64,000 bases of DNA from Hyphomonadaceae bacterium ML37. Lineage in GTDB: Bacteria > Pseudomonadota > Alphaproteobacteria > Caulobacterales > Maricaulaceae. Of this stretch, positions 8,851 to 18,314 are shown piece by piece (positions within the stretch are counted from its first letter, which is position 1; every line of letters starts with the position of its first letter). The translations under genes and the position numbers were made by a program. Location: positions 1,042,140 through 1,106,139 of the forward strand of contig CP091241.1 of the NCBI GenBank assembly GCA_027627685.1, in the 5' to 3' direction. The notes under the pieces were generated by a model. It worked only from the letters and a program-made list of their open reading frames with translations, did not search any database and had not been told where the DNA came from.

Positions 8851-10599
8851 ATGCCCACGACCCCGATGCCTGACCCTCGTCTGACCGCGTGGCTGGACCG
8901 CGCCGCCGGGCCTGTCATGCACGGCGCATGGCTGGCGGTGTGCGCGGTGACCGCGCTGAGTCTGGCTCCATTATCGCCTCAGGCTTTCGCGCTGGTGCTG
9001 GCTGCGGGCGCGCCAGGCCTCATCGGATTGTTCTTCAGCGCCGCCCGAGCTGATTCACGCGACGGCGCGCGCCTGGTGCTGGCGCTGGCCTGGTGCCTGC
9101 CGGGCCTGGCCGCATCGGTGATGTTCGCCAGCGCGCTCTCGCCTGCGGCCCTGGTGTATCTGGCCGGCCCCATGGCGCTGGCGGCGGCCGGCGGCGCGCG
9201 CGCGGCGCGCCTGAGCGCTGTTTTGTCGGCCTGCGCGTTCATTCTGGCGGCGTGCTTCAGCCTGCTGGGGCCAGACCCAGTCCTTGCGACGCCCACAGGC
9301 GTGCTGGCAGGCGTGGTTGCGCTGGCGGCGTTCTTTGCCCTGACCGGTTTTGCGGCACGCGCGCGTCTGGCGGCGCGGCTCAATGCCGCCCGGCGCGAGC
9401 TTGATGAGATCCGCCCCGCGGCGGACGGCTTCACCCATGCGCCGTCACCCTTGCTCGCGCTCAGCCCCGACGGCGTGATCACAGCGTCGTCTCGCGCCCT
9501 GCGCCGGGTCGCCCCGGGCGTGCCGCGTGACGTGACAGGACTGCCCGCTGACGGACTGGGTTTTGATGAAGATCAACAGGCCGCCCTGCGCGCCGGACTC
9601 GCCTCGGCCCGGTCGGGCGGCGGCGCGGATGGCGGCCGCTTCACTTTCACCGTGCGTGGACCGCGCGGGCGCGAAAGTGCGCTGACAGCGCGCGCCGTGG
9701 CGACGCCGGCGGGTTATGTGCTGAGCTTGGCCGAAACCGCCGGGGTTGATGCCGAGGCCGAGCGCCGCCTGGTCGCTGAGCGCGACGCCGCCATCGCCGC
9801 CAGCCGGGCGAAATCGGAATTCCTCGCCGCGGTGAGCCATGAGCTGCGCACGCCGCTCAACGCCATTATCGGTTTCTCCGACGTGATGAAGCAGCGCCTG
9901 TTCGGCCCGCTGCCCGCGCGCTACGCCGAATATGGCGATCTGATCCATGAGAGCGGGCGTCACCTGCTCGAACTGATTGGCGACGTGCTGGACATGTCCA
10001 AGATCGAAGCTGATCGCTACGAGCTGTCGCTGGATGAGTTCGACGTGCGCGACATCGCCGATATCTGCGCGAAGATGATGCGCCTGCGCGCCACCGAACA
10101 GGGCGTCACGCTCTACGTCGATGCCGGCGATGCGCCGATTCAGGTGAACGCGGATCGCAAGGCGCTGCGCCAGATTCTGCTCAATCTTCTGTCCAACGCC
10201 GTGAAGTTCACGCCCGAAGGCGGCGCCGTCGTCCTGATGGCCTGCGCCGAAGGTCCCGATCTGGTCATGGCCGTGGGCGATAGCGGGGTCGGCATCAGCG
10301 AGGACGAAATCGCGCGCCTGGGCCAGCCCTACGCGCAGAGCCAGTCGGGCCGCGATTCCGCCGAGCGCAGCTCCGGGCTCGGCCTGGTGCTGGTGCGCCA
10401 GCTGGCCGAGCTGCATGGCGGATCCATGACGATTGAAAGCCAGGCGGGCGAGGGGACGACCGTCACCGTGCGCCTGCCCGTGCTGGCGGGCTCTGCCGGT
10501 GCAGCCACCAATGTCGAGCCGCTGGAAGTCCACCAGCGCATCCGCGCCGCCCAGACCGCCGGCGAACACATCGCGCGCACCAGCGAAGGCGCAGCCTGA
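8851..10599 (+). CDS. Membrane sensor histidine kinase (HisKA/HATPase)
   Basis: The 582-residue protein has an N-terminal membrane domain of roughly four to six helices (residues 20-175), an Ala/Gly-rich PAS-like region (about 195-295) and then a complete kinase core. The H-box SHELRTPLNAIIGFSDV puts the phospho-accepting His near residue 330. The N-box LNLLSNAVKFT, the G1 motif GDSGVGIS and the G2 motif SSGLGLVLVRQLAELHGG are intact. The FSDVMKQRLFGPL sequence after the H-box is common among alphaproteobacterial cell-cycle kinases of the PleC/DivJ/PdhS type, a resemblance only. No response regulator is adjacent, so the partner is unknown. The start ATG 8851 could be replaced by ATG 8866. Confidence 0.88.
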   Translation: MPTTPMPDPRLTAWLDRAAGPVMHGAWLAVCAVTALSLAPLSPQAFALVLAAGAPGLIGLFFSAARADSRDGARLVLALAWCLPGLAASVMFASALSPAALVYLAGPMALAAAGGARAARLSAVLSACAFILAACFSLLGPDPVLATPTGVLAGVVALAAFFALTGFAARARLAARLNAARRELDEIRPAADGFTHAPSPLLALSPDGVITASSRALRRVAPGVPRDVTGLPADGLGFDEDQQAALRAGLASARSGGGADGGRFTFTVRGPRGRESALTARAVATPAGYVLSLAETAGVDAEAERRLVAERDAAIAASRAKSEFLAAVSHELRTPLNAIIGFSDVMKQRLFGPLPARYAEYGDLIHESGRHLLELIGDVLDMSKIEADRYELSLDEFDVRDIADICAKMMRLRATEQGVTLYVDAGDAPIQVNADRKALRQILLNLLSNAVKFTPEGGAVVLMACAEGPDLVMAVGDSGVGISEDEIARLGQPYAQSQSGRDSAERSSGLGLVLVRQLAELHGGSMTIESQAGEGTTVTVRLPVLAGSAGAATNVEPLEVHQRIRAAQTAGEHIARTSEGAA

Positions 10600-10756
10600 G
10601 GGCAGGGGGCTCGCGTCCATTTCCTCCCCGCAGGCGCTTGGTGTCAGCAAACCGGTCCAATTCTCGCCCCGATGACGCAAAACCTTGGCGCAGCGCGTCC
10701 CATCCGCGATACATAGTCCGGACAAATCAGCGCAAGCGGCCCGGGACCCAGCCTCC

Positions 10757-11761
10757 ATGATCTCCACCATGCAACAAGGCGTGCTTCGCGCGCCGCTTGA
10801 GCAATCCCCGCGGGCGGAGGATTTCGCGATTGTCGAGACGGCGCGGCCAGACTGCCCCGAAGGCGGGGTGCTGGTGCGGGCGAGCCATGTGTCCATGGAC
10901 CCGTATGTGGGCGCGCGCCTGCGCGGGCGGCATATGGGCGAGGCGGCGCCCGAGCCCATGCGTGAGGCGATCCCCGGCCATGGCGTGGGCGTTGTGGTGC
11001 AGAGCCGCTGCGCTATCGAAGAGGGTTCGATGGTGCATCTGGTGGGCGCGGGCTGGCGCGAATACGCCCCGGCGCTGGAAGGTGAAGTCAGGGTGATCGC
11101 GCCGGGCGCTATGTCGCCGTCGGTCTTCCTCTCCGCCCTCGGCATGCCGGGGCTGACGGCCTGGGCGGGGATGACGCAGCTGGCCAAAGTGACGCAAGGC
11201 GATGTAGTGCTGGTGGACGCCGCTGCCGGGGCCGTGGGCGGCGCTGTCGGCCAGATCGCCCGGGCGCGCGGCGCGGCGCGCGTGATCGGGATCGCGGGCG
11301 GGCCGGACAAGTGCGCGCTGGTGCGCGGGATGTACGGCTTTGACGCCTGCACAGATTATCGCGCCGACGGTTGGCGCGACGCGCTGGCCGAGGCCGCAGG
11401 CGGCGGGATCAGCGTGCATTTTGAAAATGTGTCCAGCGAGCTGCTGACCCTCGCCCTTACGCACATGAAACCCTATGGCCGCGCGGTGCTGTGCGGGCTG
11501 GCGGCCCATTACCAGAGCGACTCGCCTGCGCCGGGCATTCCCTTCGGCCTGATCATCGGCAAGCGGGCCAGCCTGCACGGGCTGGTGGTGTATGATTTCT
11601 ATGACCGCTGGGCGGACTTCCTGGCCGAGTGCCAGCCCCTGGCCGACGCCGGCCGGCTTGTCATCGCCGAGGATATTGCCGACGGCCTCGCTGAAGCGCC
11701 TGCGGTGTTCGAACGCCTGATGGCGGGGCGAAATCGCGGCAAGGCGCTGATCGCACTATGA
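10757..11761 (+). CDS. NADP-dependent zinc-free MDR oxidoreductase (CurA/PTGR family)
   Basis: The 334-residue protein belongs to the zinc-independent medium-chain dehydrogenase/reductase family that includes curcumin reductase and prostaglandin reductase. Signatures are SMDPYVGARLRG near the N-terminus, the Rossmann glycine motif AAAGAVGGAVGQIA preceded by VLVDAA, and VCG-type segments such as GRAVLCGLAAHYQ before a C-terminal GLVVYDFYDRW motif. Members reduce the double bond of alpha,beta-unsaturated carbonyls with NADPH. The start is ATG 10757; ATG 10769 is possible. Its stop overlaps the next gene's ATG by four bases, so an alpha/beta hydrolase is co-translated, suggesting a shared detoxification or degradative role. 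Confidence 0.88.
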   Translation: MISTMQQGVLRAPLEQSPRAEDFAIVETARPDCPEGGVLVRASHVSMDPYVGARLRGRHMGEAAPEPMREAIPGHGVGVVVQSRCAIEEGSMVHLVGAGWREYAPALEGEVRVIAPGAMSPSVFLSALGMPGLTAWAGMTQLAKVTQGDVVLVDAAAGAVGGAVGQIARARGAARVIGIAGGPDKCALVRGMYGFDACTDYRADGWRDALAEAAGGGISVHFENVSSELLTLALTHMKPYGRAVLCGLAAHYQSDSPAPGIPFGLIIGKRASLHGLVVYDFYDRWADFLAECQPLADAGRLVIAEDIADGLAEAPAVFERLMAGRNRGKALIAL

Positions 11762-12837
11762 GCGGGCAATCCCACGCATGGGGCCGGCGCGGCGCAGTGA
11801 TCGTGCATGGCCGCGCGGTGCACTACCGGCGCGCCGGGTCGCCGGGCGCGCCGGCGGCGATCCTCCTCCACGGCTCGCCGGAAAGCGCCAGCGCGGTGCA
11901 TGAGGCGGCGCGTGCACTGGCCGGGCGGTTCTGCGTCATTGCGCTGGACACGCCGGGCAATGGCCTGTCCGCGCCACTGGATCAGCCTGATCCTGACCGG
12001 GAGGACTATGCGCGCCAGCTTCTGGCGTTCATGGACGTAATGGGCGTGGCGCGCGCCGGGCTTTACGGCTTCCATACGGGGGCGGGCACGGCGATGGCGG
12101 CGGCGCTGCTGGCGCCGGAGCGCGTCTCCGCGCTGGCGCTGGATGGCTATGCCGTCTGGACGGCGCAGGAGCGGGAAGATCTGCTGGCGCGGTATTGCGT
12201 GGTGTACCCGCCGGTGTGGAATGGCTCGCACCTTGCGCAGATTTGGGCAAGGCTGGAGGCGCAGCTGGTCTTCTTTCCCTGGTATGACACGCGGCCCGAG
12301 GCGCGGATGGCGCTGCCCCCCACGCCCATGGAGACGCGCCTGCGCCGCCTGCGCGACTGGCTGACGGCCCATGAGCACTATCCCGCCCCCTATCGCGCCG
12401 CGTTCAAGGCGGTGGGCGAAGACGGACCGGAGCGTGTGGCGGTCCCGACCCTGATCGGGGCGATGGACCGCGATCCGTTGAGCGCGCATCTTGACCGACT
12501 GCTCGCGCTGGAGCCGGGCGTAAGGCTGGAGCGCTGGGGCGCGGACCGGGCCGGCGCACTCACCAGTATCGAAGCCCATTTCGCCACCCATCCGGGGAAC
12601 CCGGCCTCAAAGCCAGATCCGTCAGACAAGACCCTGCTGGAAAGCCTCGCCTCGCCGCAGACGCGCCATGACTGGGCGCCGGATGATCATGGCGGCTTCC
12701 TGCTCAAGGTCTGGCAGGATTTGCGCGATGAGGTGATTTCGGGCGCGGGCGATCAGGCGGCGCTGGACGCAGGCCTCGACCCGTACGACCTCCACGCCCG
12801 CGTCACGGCAGCGATCCAGGCACGCACCGGCCTGTGA
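11758..12837 (+). CDS. Alpha/beta hydrolase with non-canonical nucleophile elbow
   Basis: This 359-residue protein overlaps the upstream oxidoreductase gene (ATGA). The alpha/beta-hydrolase layout is clear: oxyanion-hole segment ILLHGSPESASAVHEAA, then VIALDTPGNGLSAPL, then the elbow. In place of the usual GxSxG the sequence reads GFHTG, so the nucleophile position is His with Thr next to it. Acid and base residues in the second half cannot be assigned with certainty. The C-terminal 90 residues (from about 275) extend beyond a minimal hydrolase. I see an intact frame, so this is not a pseudogene. The protein may be a non-hydrolytic member or use an unusual nucleophile. Confidence 0.8.
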   Translation: MSGQSHAWGRRGAVIVHGRAVHYRRAGSPGAPAAILLHGSPESASAVHEAARALAGRFCVIALDTPGNGLSAPLDQPDPDREDYARQLLAFMDVMGVARAGLYGFHTGAGTAMAAALLAPERVSALALDGYAVWTAQEREDLLARYCVVYPPVWNGSHLAQIWARLEAQLVFFPWYDTRPEARMALPPTPMETRLRRLRDWLTAHEHYPAPYRAAFKAVGEDGPERVAVPTLIGAMDRDPLSAHLDRLLALEPGVRLERWGADRAGALTSIEAHFATHPGNPASKPDPSDKTLLESLASPQTRHDWAPDDHGGFLLKVWQDLRDEVISGAGDQAALDAGLDPYDLHARVTAAIQARTGL

Positions 12838-12841
12838 GGCG

Positions 12842-13942
12842 TCACGGCGTCACCGCTTCCCGCGCCTTGTCGCTGCCGAGATACACTGCAAAGCTCGCCA
12901 GCCAGTGGCTGCCTTCGTAATGCTCTTCGGACACGGACGCGACGCCGGCCTGCGTATGCACCGCCTCAGCGGCGTTCAGGGATGCGATGCGCGGATCGTC
13001 TTCGGGCAGGCTGGCGGCGATGCCTTGCAGATTCCAGGCGCGCGACAGATTGACCCCGTCCAGATGCACCAGATGGCCATCAGTGGGGTCCAGCACGATG
13101 CCCGGCGCCAGCCAGTCCGCCGAGCCATCCTCGGGAATCCCTGGCAGATAGGCCGACAGCCAGGCAGGATAGTCCGCCGCCGGGATCACACGGCGCATCA
13201 GGTCGGCGGTCATCAGGCAGGGCGACAGGAAATCGGTCCCCGACGGCTCGTAATGCAGCGGGCAGGCACGGTCTTCGAGATGAAAGGCGAGCGATTTGGC
13301 GGTGATCAGATCGGCAAGCTCAGTCCGCCCGGCCTGGCGCGCCCAGTCCAGCGTCAGCGCAAAGCCGAAGGCGGTCTGGTTATGGGTGCCGGAGCGCACC
13401 GGATAGACCAGATTGGGCAGCCAGGTGAGGAAGCGGTCCTCAATCACATCCTCCAGCGGCGTCAGAATTTCAGCCCATTGGCCCGCCTGCGGGTCGTCCC
13501 AGGCGCGCAGCTCGGCCGTGAGCTGGAGGAACCAGGCCAGCCCATAGGGCCGTTCGAACGAGGCCCGGCCTTCTCCTTCGAAATATGCCAGCTCTCCTGC
13601 CAGATTCTCCGCCGTGAAGCTTTGCGCCAGCGCCGCGCGGGCGTCTGCGGCAAAGGGCGCGTCTGGGAACTGGCGCGTCAGACGCGTCAGCAGCCAGTGG
13701 CCATGAACCGCCGAATGCCAGTCAAAGCAGCCATAGAAAATCGGCGTGAGATCGCGCGGCGGAAGCGCGTCTTCGTCGGAGACCATCACATGGGCGATCT
13801 TGTTGGGGTATTCGCGGTGCACACAATCGAGCGCCAGCTGAGCAAACCGGTCCGCTGCGGCCACGTCCAGCATGTCACTCTCCTGCGCTGCGCCCGCCGT
13901 CAGTGCCAGCGCCCCGACCGCCATCATCCCTGCCAGCATCAT
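12842..13942 (-). CDS. DUF2891 domain protein, exported
   Basis: The 366-residue protein has an N-terminal hydrophobic stretch (residues 1-20, MMLAGMMAVGALALTAGAAQ) that looks like a signal peptide. The body matches DUF2891: HREYPNKIAHVM, then the strongly conserved FYGCFDWHSAVHGHWLLTRL around residues 68-90, then RPYGLAWFLQL. It ends with HWLASFAVYLG. The domain is an all-helical alpha/alpha-barrel of unknown activity, possibly a glycosidase relative. GAGGAG lies eight bases upstream of the ATG at 13942. It converges with the alpha/beta hydrolase gene and shares no operon. Probable location is the periplasm. Confidence 0.87.
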   Translation of the reverse strand: MMLAGMMAVGALALTAGAAQESDMLDVAAADRFAQLALDCVHREYPNKIAHVMVSDEDALPPRDLTPIFYGCFDWHSAVHGHWLLTRLTRQFPDAPFAADARAALAQSFTAENLAGELAYFEGEGRASFERPYGLAWFLQLTAELRAWDDPQAGQWAEILTPLEDVIEDRFLTWLPNLVYPVRSGTHNQTAFGFALTLDWARQAGRTELADLITAKSLAFHLEDRACPLHYEPSGTDFLSPCLMTADLMRRVIPAADYPAWLSAYLPGIPEDGSADWLAPGIVLDPTDGHLVHLDGVNLSRAWNLQGIAASLPEDDPRIASLNAAEAVHTQAGVASVSEEHYEGSHWLASFAVYLGSDKAREAVTP

Positions 13943-14125
13943 GATCGGCTCTCCTCAAGCTTTGCCATTGACCACGCTAGCCCAGCCGGGGCGGTGTGCA
14001 AATGCCGGGCGGTATCTGGCGCGAGGAGGGGTGATTTCCGGCGCGCAGGGGGGTAGAACCCTTTTCAAGGACCGCTTCGCCAGATGGGCGGCCAAACAAC
14101 ACACATCCCGATATGGGGGGACACC

Positions 14126-15721
14126 ATGGCTGACGGCCAGATATCGAGCCGGGATCTGCGCGATCTCGGCGTGACCGATGCGATCCTGCATTATAACTGG
14201 ACCGAAGAGGCGCTCTACGAAGAGGCCGTGCGACGCGGTGAAGGCCGCGTCGCCAAAGGCGGAGCGCTGGTGGTTGCCACCGGCCAGCACACGGGTCGCT
14301 CAGCGCGCGACAAGTTCACTGTGCGCGATGCGACCACCGAAGACACCGTCTGGTGGGACTTCAACGTCGCCATGGAGCCGGCGCATTTCGACGCGCTCTG
14401 GTCTGACGTGCGCGCCCACATGGCCGGGCGCGAGCTGTTCGTGCAGGAGCTGCATGGCGGCGCCGATCCGGCCCACCGGCTTCCCGTACGCGTGGTCACC
14501 GAGCTGGCCTGGCACGGCCTGTTTATCCGCCACCTCTTGCGCCGTCCGGCGCCCAGCGATCTCTCACGCTTCGAGCCCGGCTTCACCATCGTCAATCTGC
14601 CGAGCTTCAAGGCCGATCCCGAACGTCATGGCGTGCGCTCTGAGACCGTCATCGCGGTCAATTTCGCCCAGCGCCTGGTGGTGATCGCGGGCACGTCCTA
14701 TGCTGGCGAGACCAAGAAGGCGGTCTTCACCATCCTCAACTATCTCCTGCCCGAAAAGCGCATCATGCCGATGCATTGCTCGGTCAATGTGGGCGAGGCG
14801 GGGGATGCGGCCGTGTTCTTCGGCCTGTCGGGCACGGGCAAGACCACGCTGTCGGCTGACCCCAAACGCACCCTCATCGGCGATGACGAGCATGGCTGGT
14901 CGCCTGACGGCCTGTTCAATTTCGAAGGCGGTTGCTACGCCAAGATGATCCGCCTGTCGGCCGAGGCCGAGCCGCAAATCCACGCCACCACCCGCATGTG
15001 GGGCACGGTGCTGGAAAACGTGGTGATGGACCCGGTCACGCGCGAGCTTGATCTTGACGACGATGCGCTGGCGGAAAACTCGCGCGGGGCCTACCCGCTG
15101 CACTACATCCCCAATGCCTGCGACAAGAATGTTTGCGGCCATCCGGGCAATATCGTCATGCTGACCTGCGATGCGTTCGGCGTGATGCCGCCCATCGCCC
15201 GGCTGACGCCGTCCATGGCGATGTACCACTTCCTGTCGGGCTACACGGCCAAGGTGGCCGGCACGGAAAAGGGCGTCACCGAGCCCAGCGCCACTTTCTC
15301 CACCTGCTTTGGCGCGCCCTTCATGCCGCGCCACCCGGCTGAATATGGCGCGCTTCTGAAAACCCTGATCGCGCAGCACGGCGCCAACTGCTGGCTGGTC
15401 AATACCGGCTGGACGGGCGGGCCCTACGGGGCGGGGCAGCGCATGCCCATCAAGGTGACGCGCGCGCTGCTGAACGCCGCGCTCGACGGTTCGCTGGCCG
15501 AAGCGCAGATGCGCATTGATCCGGTGTTCGGCTTTGCGGTGCCGACGCAAGTCGCCGGCGTCGATCCCAAACTCCTCGACCCGCGCCAGACCTGGGCGAA
15601 CCCGTCCGACTACGACGCCCAGGCCCGCAAGCTCGCCGACATGTTCGTGGCGAATTTCGAGAAGTTCGCGTCGCATGTGGATGAGCAGGTGCGCGCCGCG
15701 GCGCCGAAGGCGGGGGGTTAG
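14126..15721 (+). CDS. pckA: Phosphoenolpyruvate carboxykinase (ATP)
   Basis: The 531-residue enzyme converts oxaloacetate and ATP to phosphoenolpyruvate, CO2 and ADP (EC 4.1.1.49), the first step of gluconeogenesis. Family landmarks are present in order: [13 protein letters not shown] (substrate arginine loop), [20 protein letters not shown], the P-loop [14 protein letters not shown] near residue 250, the metal-binding GDDEHGWS, and the FEGGCYAK motif. Length matches ATP-type enzymes. The start is ATG 14126, preceded by a G-rich Shine-Dalgarno (GGGGGGA); the open frame extends 14 codons further. It is transcribed alone, with a small unrelated ORF behind it. Confidence 0.96.
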   Translation: MADGQISSRDLRDLGVTDAILHYNWTEEALYEEAVRRGEGRVAKGGALVVATGQHTGRSARDKFTVRDATTEDTVWWDFNVAMEPAHFDALWSDVRAHMAGRELFVQELHGGADPAHRLPVRVVTELAWHGLFIRHLLRRPAPSDLSRFEPGFTIVNLPSFKADPERHGVRSETVIAVNFAQRLVVIAGTSYAGETKKAVFTILNYLLPEKRIMPMHCSVNVGEAGDAAVFFGLSGTGKTTLSADPKRTLIGDDEHGWSPDGLFNFEGGCYAKMIRLSAEAEPQIHATTRMWGTVLENVVMDPVTRELDLDDDALAENSRGAYPLHYIPNACDKNVCGHPGNIVMLTCDAFGVMPPIARLTPSMAMYHFLSGYTAKVAGTEKGVTEPSATFSTCFGAPFMPRHPAEYGALLKTLIAQHGANCWLVNTGWTGGPYGAGQRMPIKVTRALLNAALDGSLAEAQMRIDPVFGFAVPTQVAGVDPKLLDPRQTWANPSDYDAQARKLADMFVANFEKFASHVDEQVRAAAPKAGG

Positions 15722-15796
15722 GGGGGCGCAAAGCGTCACCCTTACCGCCATTGACCTGCCGCTCAACGGTCGCGGCATGCGCCAGCGAGGAAACCG

Positions 15797-16069
15797 ATGA
15801 GCACGCCCGATATGCATGCCTTCCTGGCTGCTTTTGACGCTCTGCCGCTAGGCTGGACGCAGGGCGAGTATGCCGGGACCCGCTGGGCCGCGACCGTGAC
15901 CGGCGGCCTTGGCGAGCCGGTGCGCAAGCTCTACGCCGAGCGCCTGGCCGGGGGCGATCATGTCAGCTTCAATCTATACACCACCGCGCGCGGCGCACAG
16001 TTGAAGCCGTGCGAAATGCCTGAGGCGAAAGTCATCGATTTCGTGCTCGGCTTCGCACCTGACCCGTAG
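15797..16069 (+). CDS. Small conserved hypothetical protein
   Basis: This is a 90-residue acidic cytoplasmic protein without signal peptide. The pattern GWTQGEYAGTRWAATVTGG followed by alternating hydrophobic residues and HVSFNLYTTARGAQLKPCEMP suggests a small mixed alpha/beta or beta-rich fold. GAGG lies about seven bases before ATG 15797. It lies 75 bp downstream of pckA on the same strand and could be co-transcribed, though functional linkage is not implied. Similar short proteins with a C-terminal Pro-rich end occur in related bacteria, but I cannot name a family. Confidence 0.7.
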   Translation: MSTPDMHAFLAAFDALPLGWTQGEYAGTRWAATVTGGLGEPVRKLYAERLAGGDHVSFNLYTTARGAQLKPCEMPEAKVIDFVLGFAPDP

Positions 16070-16108
16070 CGCTGGGGGGCAGGTTGCCCGGCGGGCAAGG
16101 CGCGTGGG

Positions 16109-17326
16109 TCAGGGCGCCTGAGCTCCGTCCGCATCCTCAGTCAGCATCGCCATCAGCCCGTCGACCAGCGCATATTCGGTTTGCCGGCGGCTGTGGCCGT
16201 CGGGGTAGTCGGTGTAGCGCACTTCAAACCCGGCCGCGCGCAGGGTTTGCGCCGCTTCGCGTGTGGTAACGCGGAAGCCAAGCTCATACAGGCCGGCGCT
16301 CAGCATGAAGCGCACATGGCGCGCGTCCTCACCGGGCTCGGAACGCGAGGGCATGCCGCGCGACATGACGATAGCGCCGGTGAAGGCGTCAGGCCGCAAC
16401 AGGGCCGCTTCATGGGCGAAGACTGCGCCATTCGAAAAGCCTGCGAGGATGCGCTGGACCGGTTCACGGCCCTCCAGGCGCGCCTCAACAAGGGGGATGG
16501 CCTCATCGGCGACAAAGCTCAGGTGCGCGCTGAAGCGGTCGCCGGCCTCACTGAAGCGCTCCTCTCTTTCATGAAGGCCGGGCAGATTGTCCGCCGCGCG
16601 CACATCAAACCCGTAATCGGGTTCCGGCACGATGGATTCCGCCCCGGACGGCACGCCCAGCATCACGATTTGGGGCAGATGGCCTGCCTCCATCGGCGGT
16701 TCGAGAAAGCGTGCATCGTGACGGATGCTGCCCCCGTCCATCAGGGTGAGCAGGGCGAAGGGCTCATCGCGGTCGAATTGCGGCGGCCAGTAGAGGATGA
16801 GCCGGCGCGTCTCGCCATGGGCGGCGCTGTCCAGCGTCAGGTCTTCAAAAATTCCGGCCGTTTCGCGCTGCTCTGGCCGGGGGCGCGCCTGCGCGCCTTC
16901 AAAGACCAGCACATGTTCATTCCCGCCCTGGCCGCGGGGAATGAACCACAGATGCGCCTCATCCAGATGGCGCATGCGGAACTGGGATGCGAACAGGCCG
17001 TCCTCCATGCGCACCATCGGCTGCTGGATCGAGCAGCAGCTGCGCAGTTCTTCGGCGTCCGAGCGGGCCAGCAACAGGAACCGGTCGCCATTGCTGTCGG
17101 CGAGCAGCAGCCGGTCACCCATCCGTGACGCCGCCTCGCGCACCCAGGCGGGATCCGGCGTGTCGCGGCAGATGAATATCTCGCCGTCGAGCTCGGTGTC
17201 GGCGCAATCGGCCATTTGCCGCCGCGCGTCTGCGGGCGCAGCGAAGGTCAGCGCCGTACAGGCGGCAGCGATGACGGCGCCGGCAAGACCGTGAAGGCGC
17301 AGGGGGGAATGGAGAGCGGAGACCAT
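16109..17326 (-). CDS. Secreted esterase (esterase D / Fes-like alpha/beta hydrolase)
   Basis: The 405-residue protein begins with a signal peptide (hydrophobic residues 10-30, AGAVIAAACTALTFAAPADA, cleavage after ADA). After a 150-residue N-terminal part, the putative-esterase fold begins: RRLILYWPPQFD, FALLTLMDGG, then the nucleophile elbow ILAGFSNGAVFAHEAALL (GFSNG). A late Asp and His (YTDYPDGHSRRQTEY) fit the acid/base positions. Such periplasmic esterases act on small esters or iron-siderophore complexes, but the substrate here is unknown. The open frame extends about 74 codons upstream, but ATG 17326 gives the best signal peptide. It is divergent from the next gene cluster. Confidence 0.82.
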   Translation of the reverse strand: MVSALHSPLRLHGLAGAVIAAACTALTFAAPADARRQMADCADTELDGEIFICRDTPDPAWVREAASRMGDRLLLADSNGDRFLLLARSDAEELRSCCSIQQPMVRMEDGLFASQFRMRHLDEAHLWFIPRGQGGNEHVLVFEGAQARPRPEQRETAGIFEDLTLDSAAHGETRRLILYWPPQFDRDEPFALLTLMDGGSIRHDARFLEPPMEAGHLPQIVMLGVPSGAESIVPEPDYGFDVRAADNLPGLHEREERFSEAGDRFSAHLSFVADEAIPLVEARLEGREPVQRILAGFSNGAVFAHEAALLRPDAFTGAIVMSRGMPSRSEPGEDARHVRFMLSAGLYELGFRVTTREAAQTLRAAGFEVRYTDYPDGHSRRQTEYALVDGLMAMLTEDADGAQAP

Positions 17327-17528
17327 GACAGACCTGATAGTGGCAACCGGGGATAGGGCATAGCACACCGGAAGGGGGTGAGGCGGCAAGCCCTTTTTCC
17401 TGTGAGGCACGATTCCTGATGTGCGGCGCGCCGCAGACAGGCAGGCCGCCCCGTCTCGACATTTGCCCTTGGCAGGCCGCCGCGCAGAACCCACAGTTAT
17501 TGAGGCATCCGGCCTGGGGGGATTGCGC

Positions 17529-18314
17529 ATGCGGTTGAGGCGCATCACAGACCATTTGAGAGATCAGAACTGGTTCGCGGTCGCGCTGGACTTTGTCATC
17601 GTCGTTATTGGTGTCGGCGCCGCGCTCATGGGCCAGCAATGGCTGAGCGAAAGGCAGGGCCGCGCGGACTATGAGCGCGCGCTCGGGGATGTGCGAGACC
17701 AGCTGTCGATCGTGTATTTCGCCTCCAAGGAGCGGCTGGCTATCGCGCCGTGCCGCAAGGCGCGCTACCGCGAACTGGGCGGGCTCCTCATGCAGACGGA
17801 CCAGCCCTGGCCCGGCTCGCCGGGAACGTACGGACCCAATGAACTGGACTCGACCTTCCCGATCGTGCTGCGCTCGCCCTACCGCATCTGGACGTCGCGC
17901 ATGTGGGACGCGGAGCTGGACAGCGGCACGTTCGACCGGATGGACAAGACCGTGCGCACGCTGGTCAGCTATACTTTCTCCTTCGGGGTGCAGGCCGAGG
18001 CGGTGCAGACCAGGGTGGGCGATATGGAGGCCAGCCTGCAGGCGCTGGCCTATCCGCTCGATCTGAGCCTTAGCGACCGGCTGCGCTATTACGACGTGCT
18101 GACGCGCGCTGATTCCGCCAGCCTGCTGATTGAGGTGCTCGCGGCCCAGAATATTGGCCGCATCGAAGCGACGGGCCTGCACCGTCCTGTGGATGACACC
18201 CAGATGGCGGCGCACCGCACCTATCTCGAGACCAATAATGCGCGGCTCGTGGACATTTACGGGGACTGCGTGACACCCATGGAATTCGATTATCTGGAAG
18301 ACGCGGCTCGATGA
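17529..18314 (+). CDS. Hypothetical protein with a single N-terminal membrane anchor
   Basis: The 261-residue protein has a short basic N-terminus (MRLRRITDHLRDQNW) and one membrane helix at about residues 16-38 (ending GAALMGQQW). A soluble helical region of 220 residues follows. The same N-terminal layout (RI..HLR.QNWFAVALDFVIVVIGV) is frequent in anonymous proteins of Maricaulis/Hyphomonas-like bacteria; this is recalled, not searched. Two cysteines (CRKARY near residue 77 and GDCVTP near the end) may be paired if periplasmic. It overlaps the next ORF by four bases, forming a three-gene run with the DUF3598-like and FAD oxidase genes. Confidence 0.75.
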   Translation: MRLRRITDHLRDQNWFAVALDFVIVVIGVGAALMGQQWLSERQGRADYERALGDVRDQLSIVYFASKERLAIAPCRKARYRELGGLLMQTDQPWPGSPGTYGPNELDSTFPIVLRSPYRIWTSRMWDAELDSGTFDRMDKTVRTLVSYTFSFGVQAEAVQTRVGDMEASLQALAYPLDLSLSDRLRYYDVLTRADSASLLIEVLAAQNIGRIEATGLHRPVDDTQMAAHRTYLETNNARLVDIYGDCVTPMEFDYLEDAAR

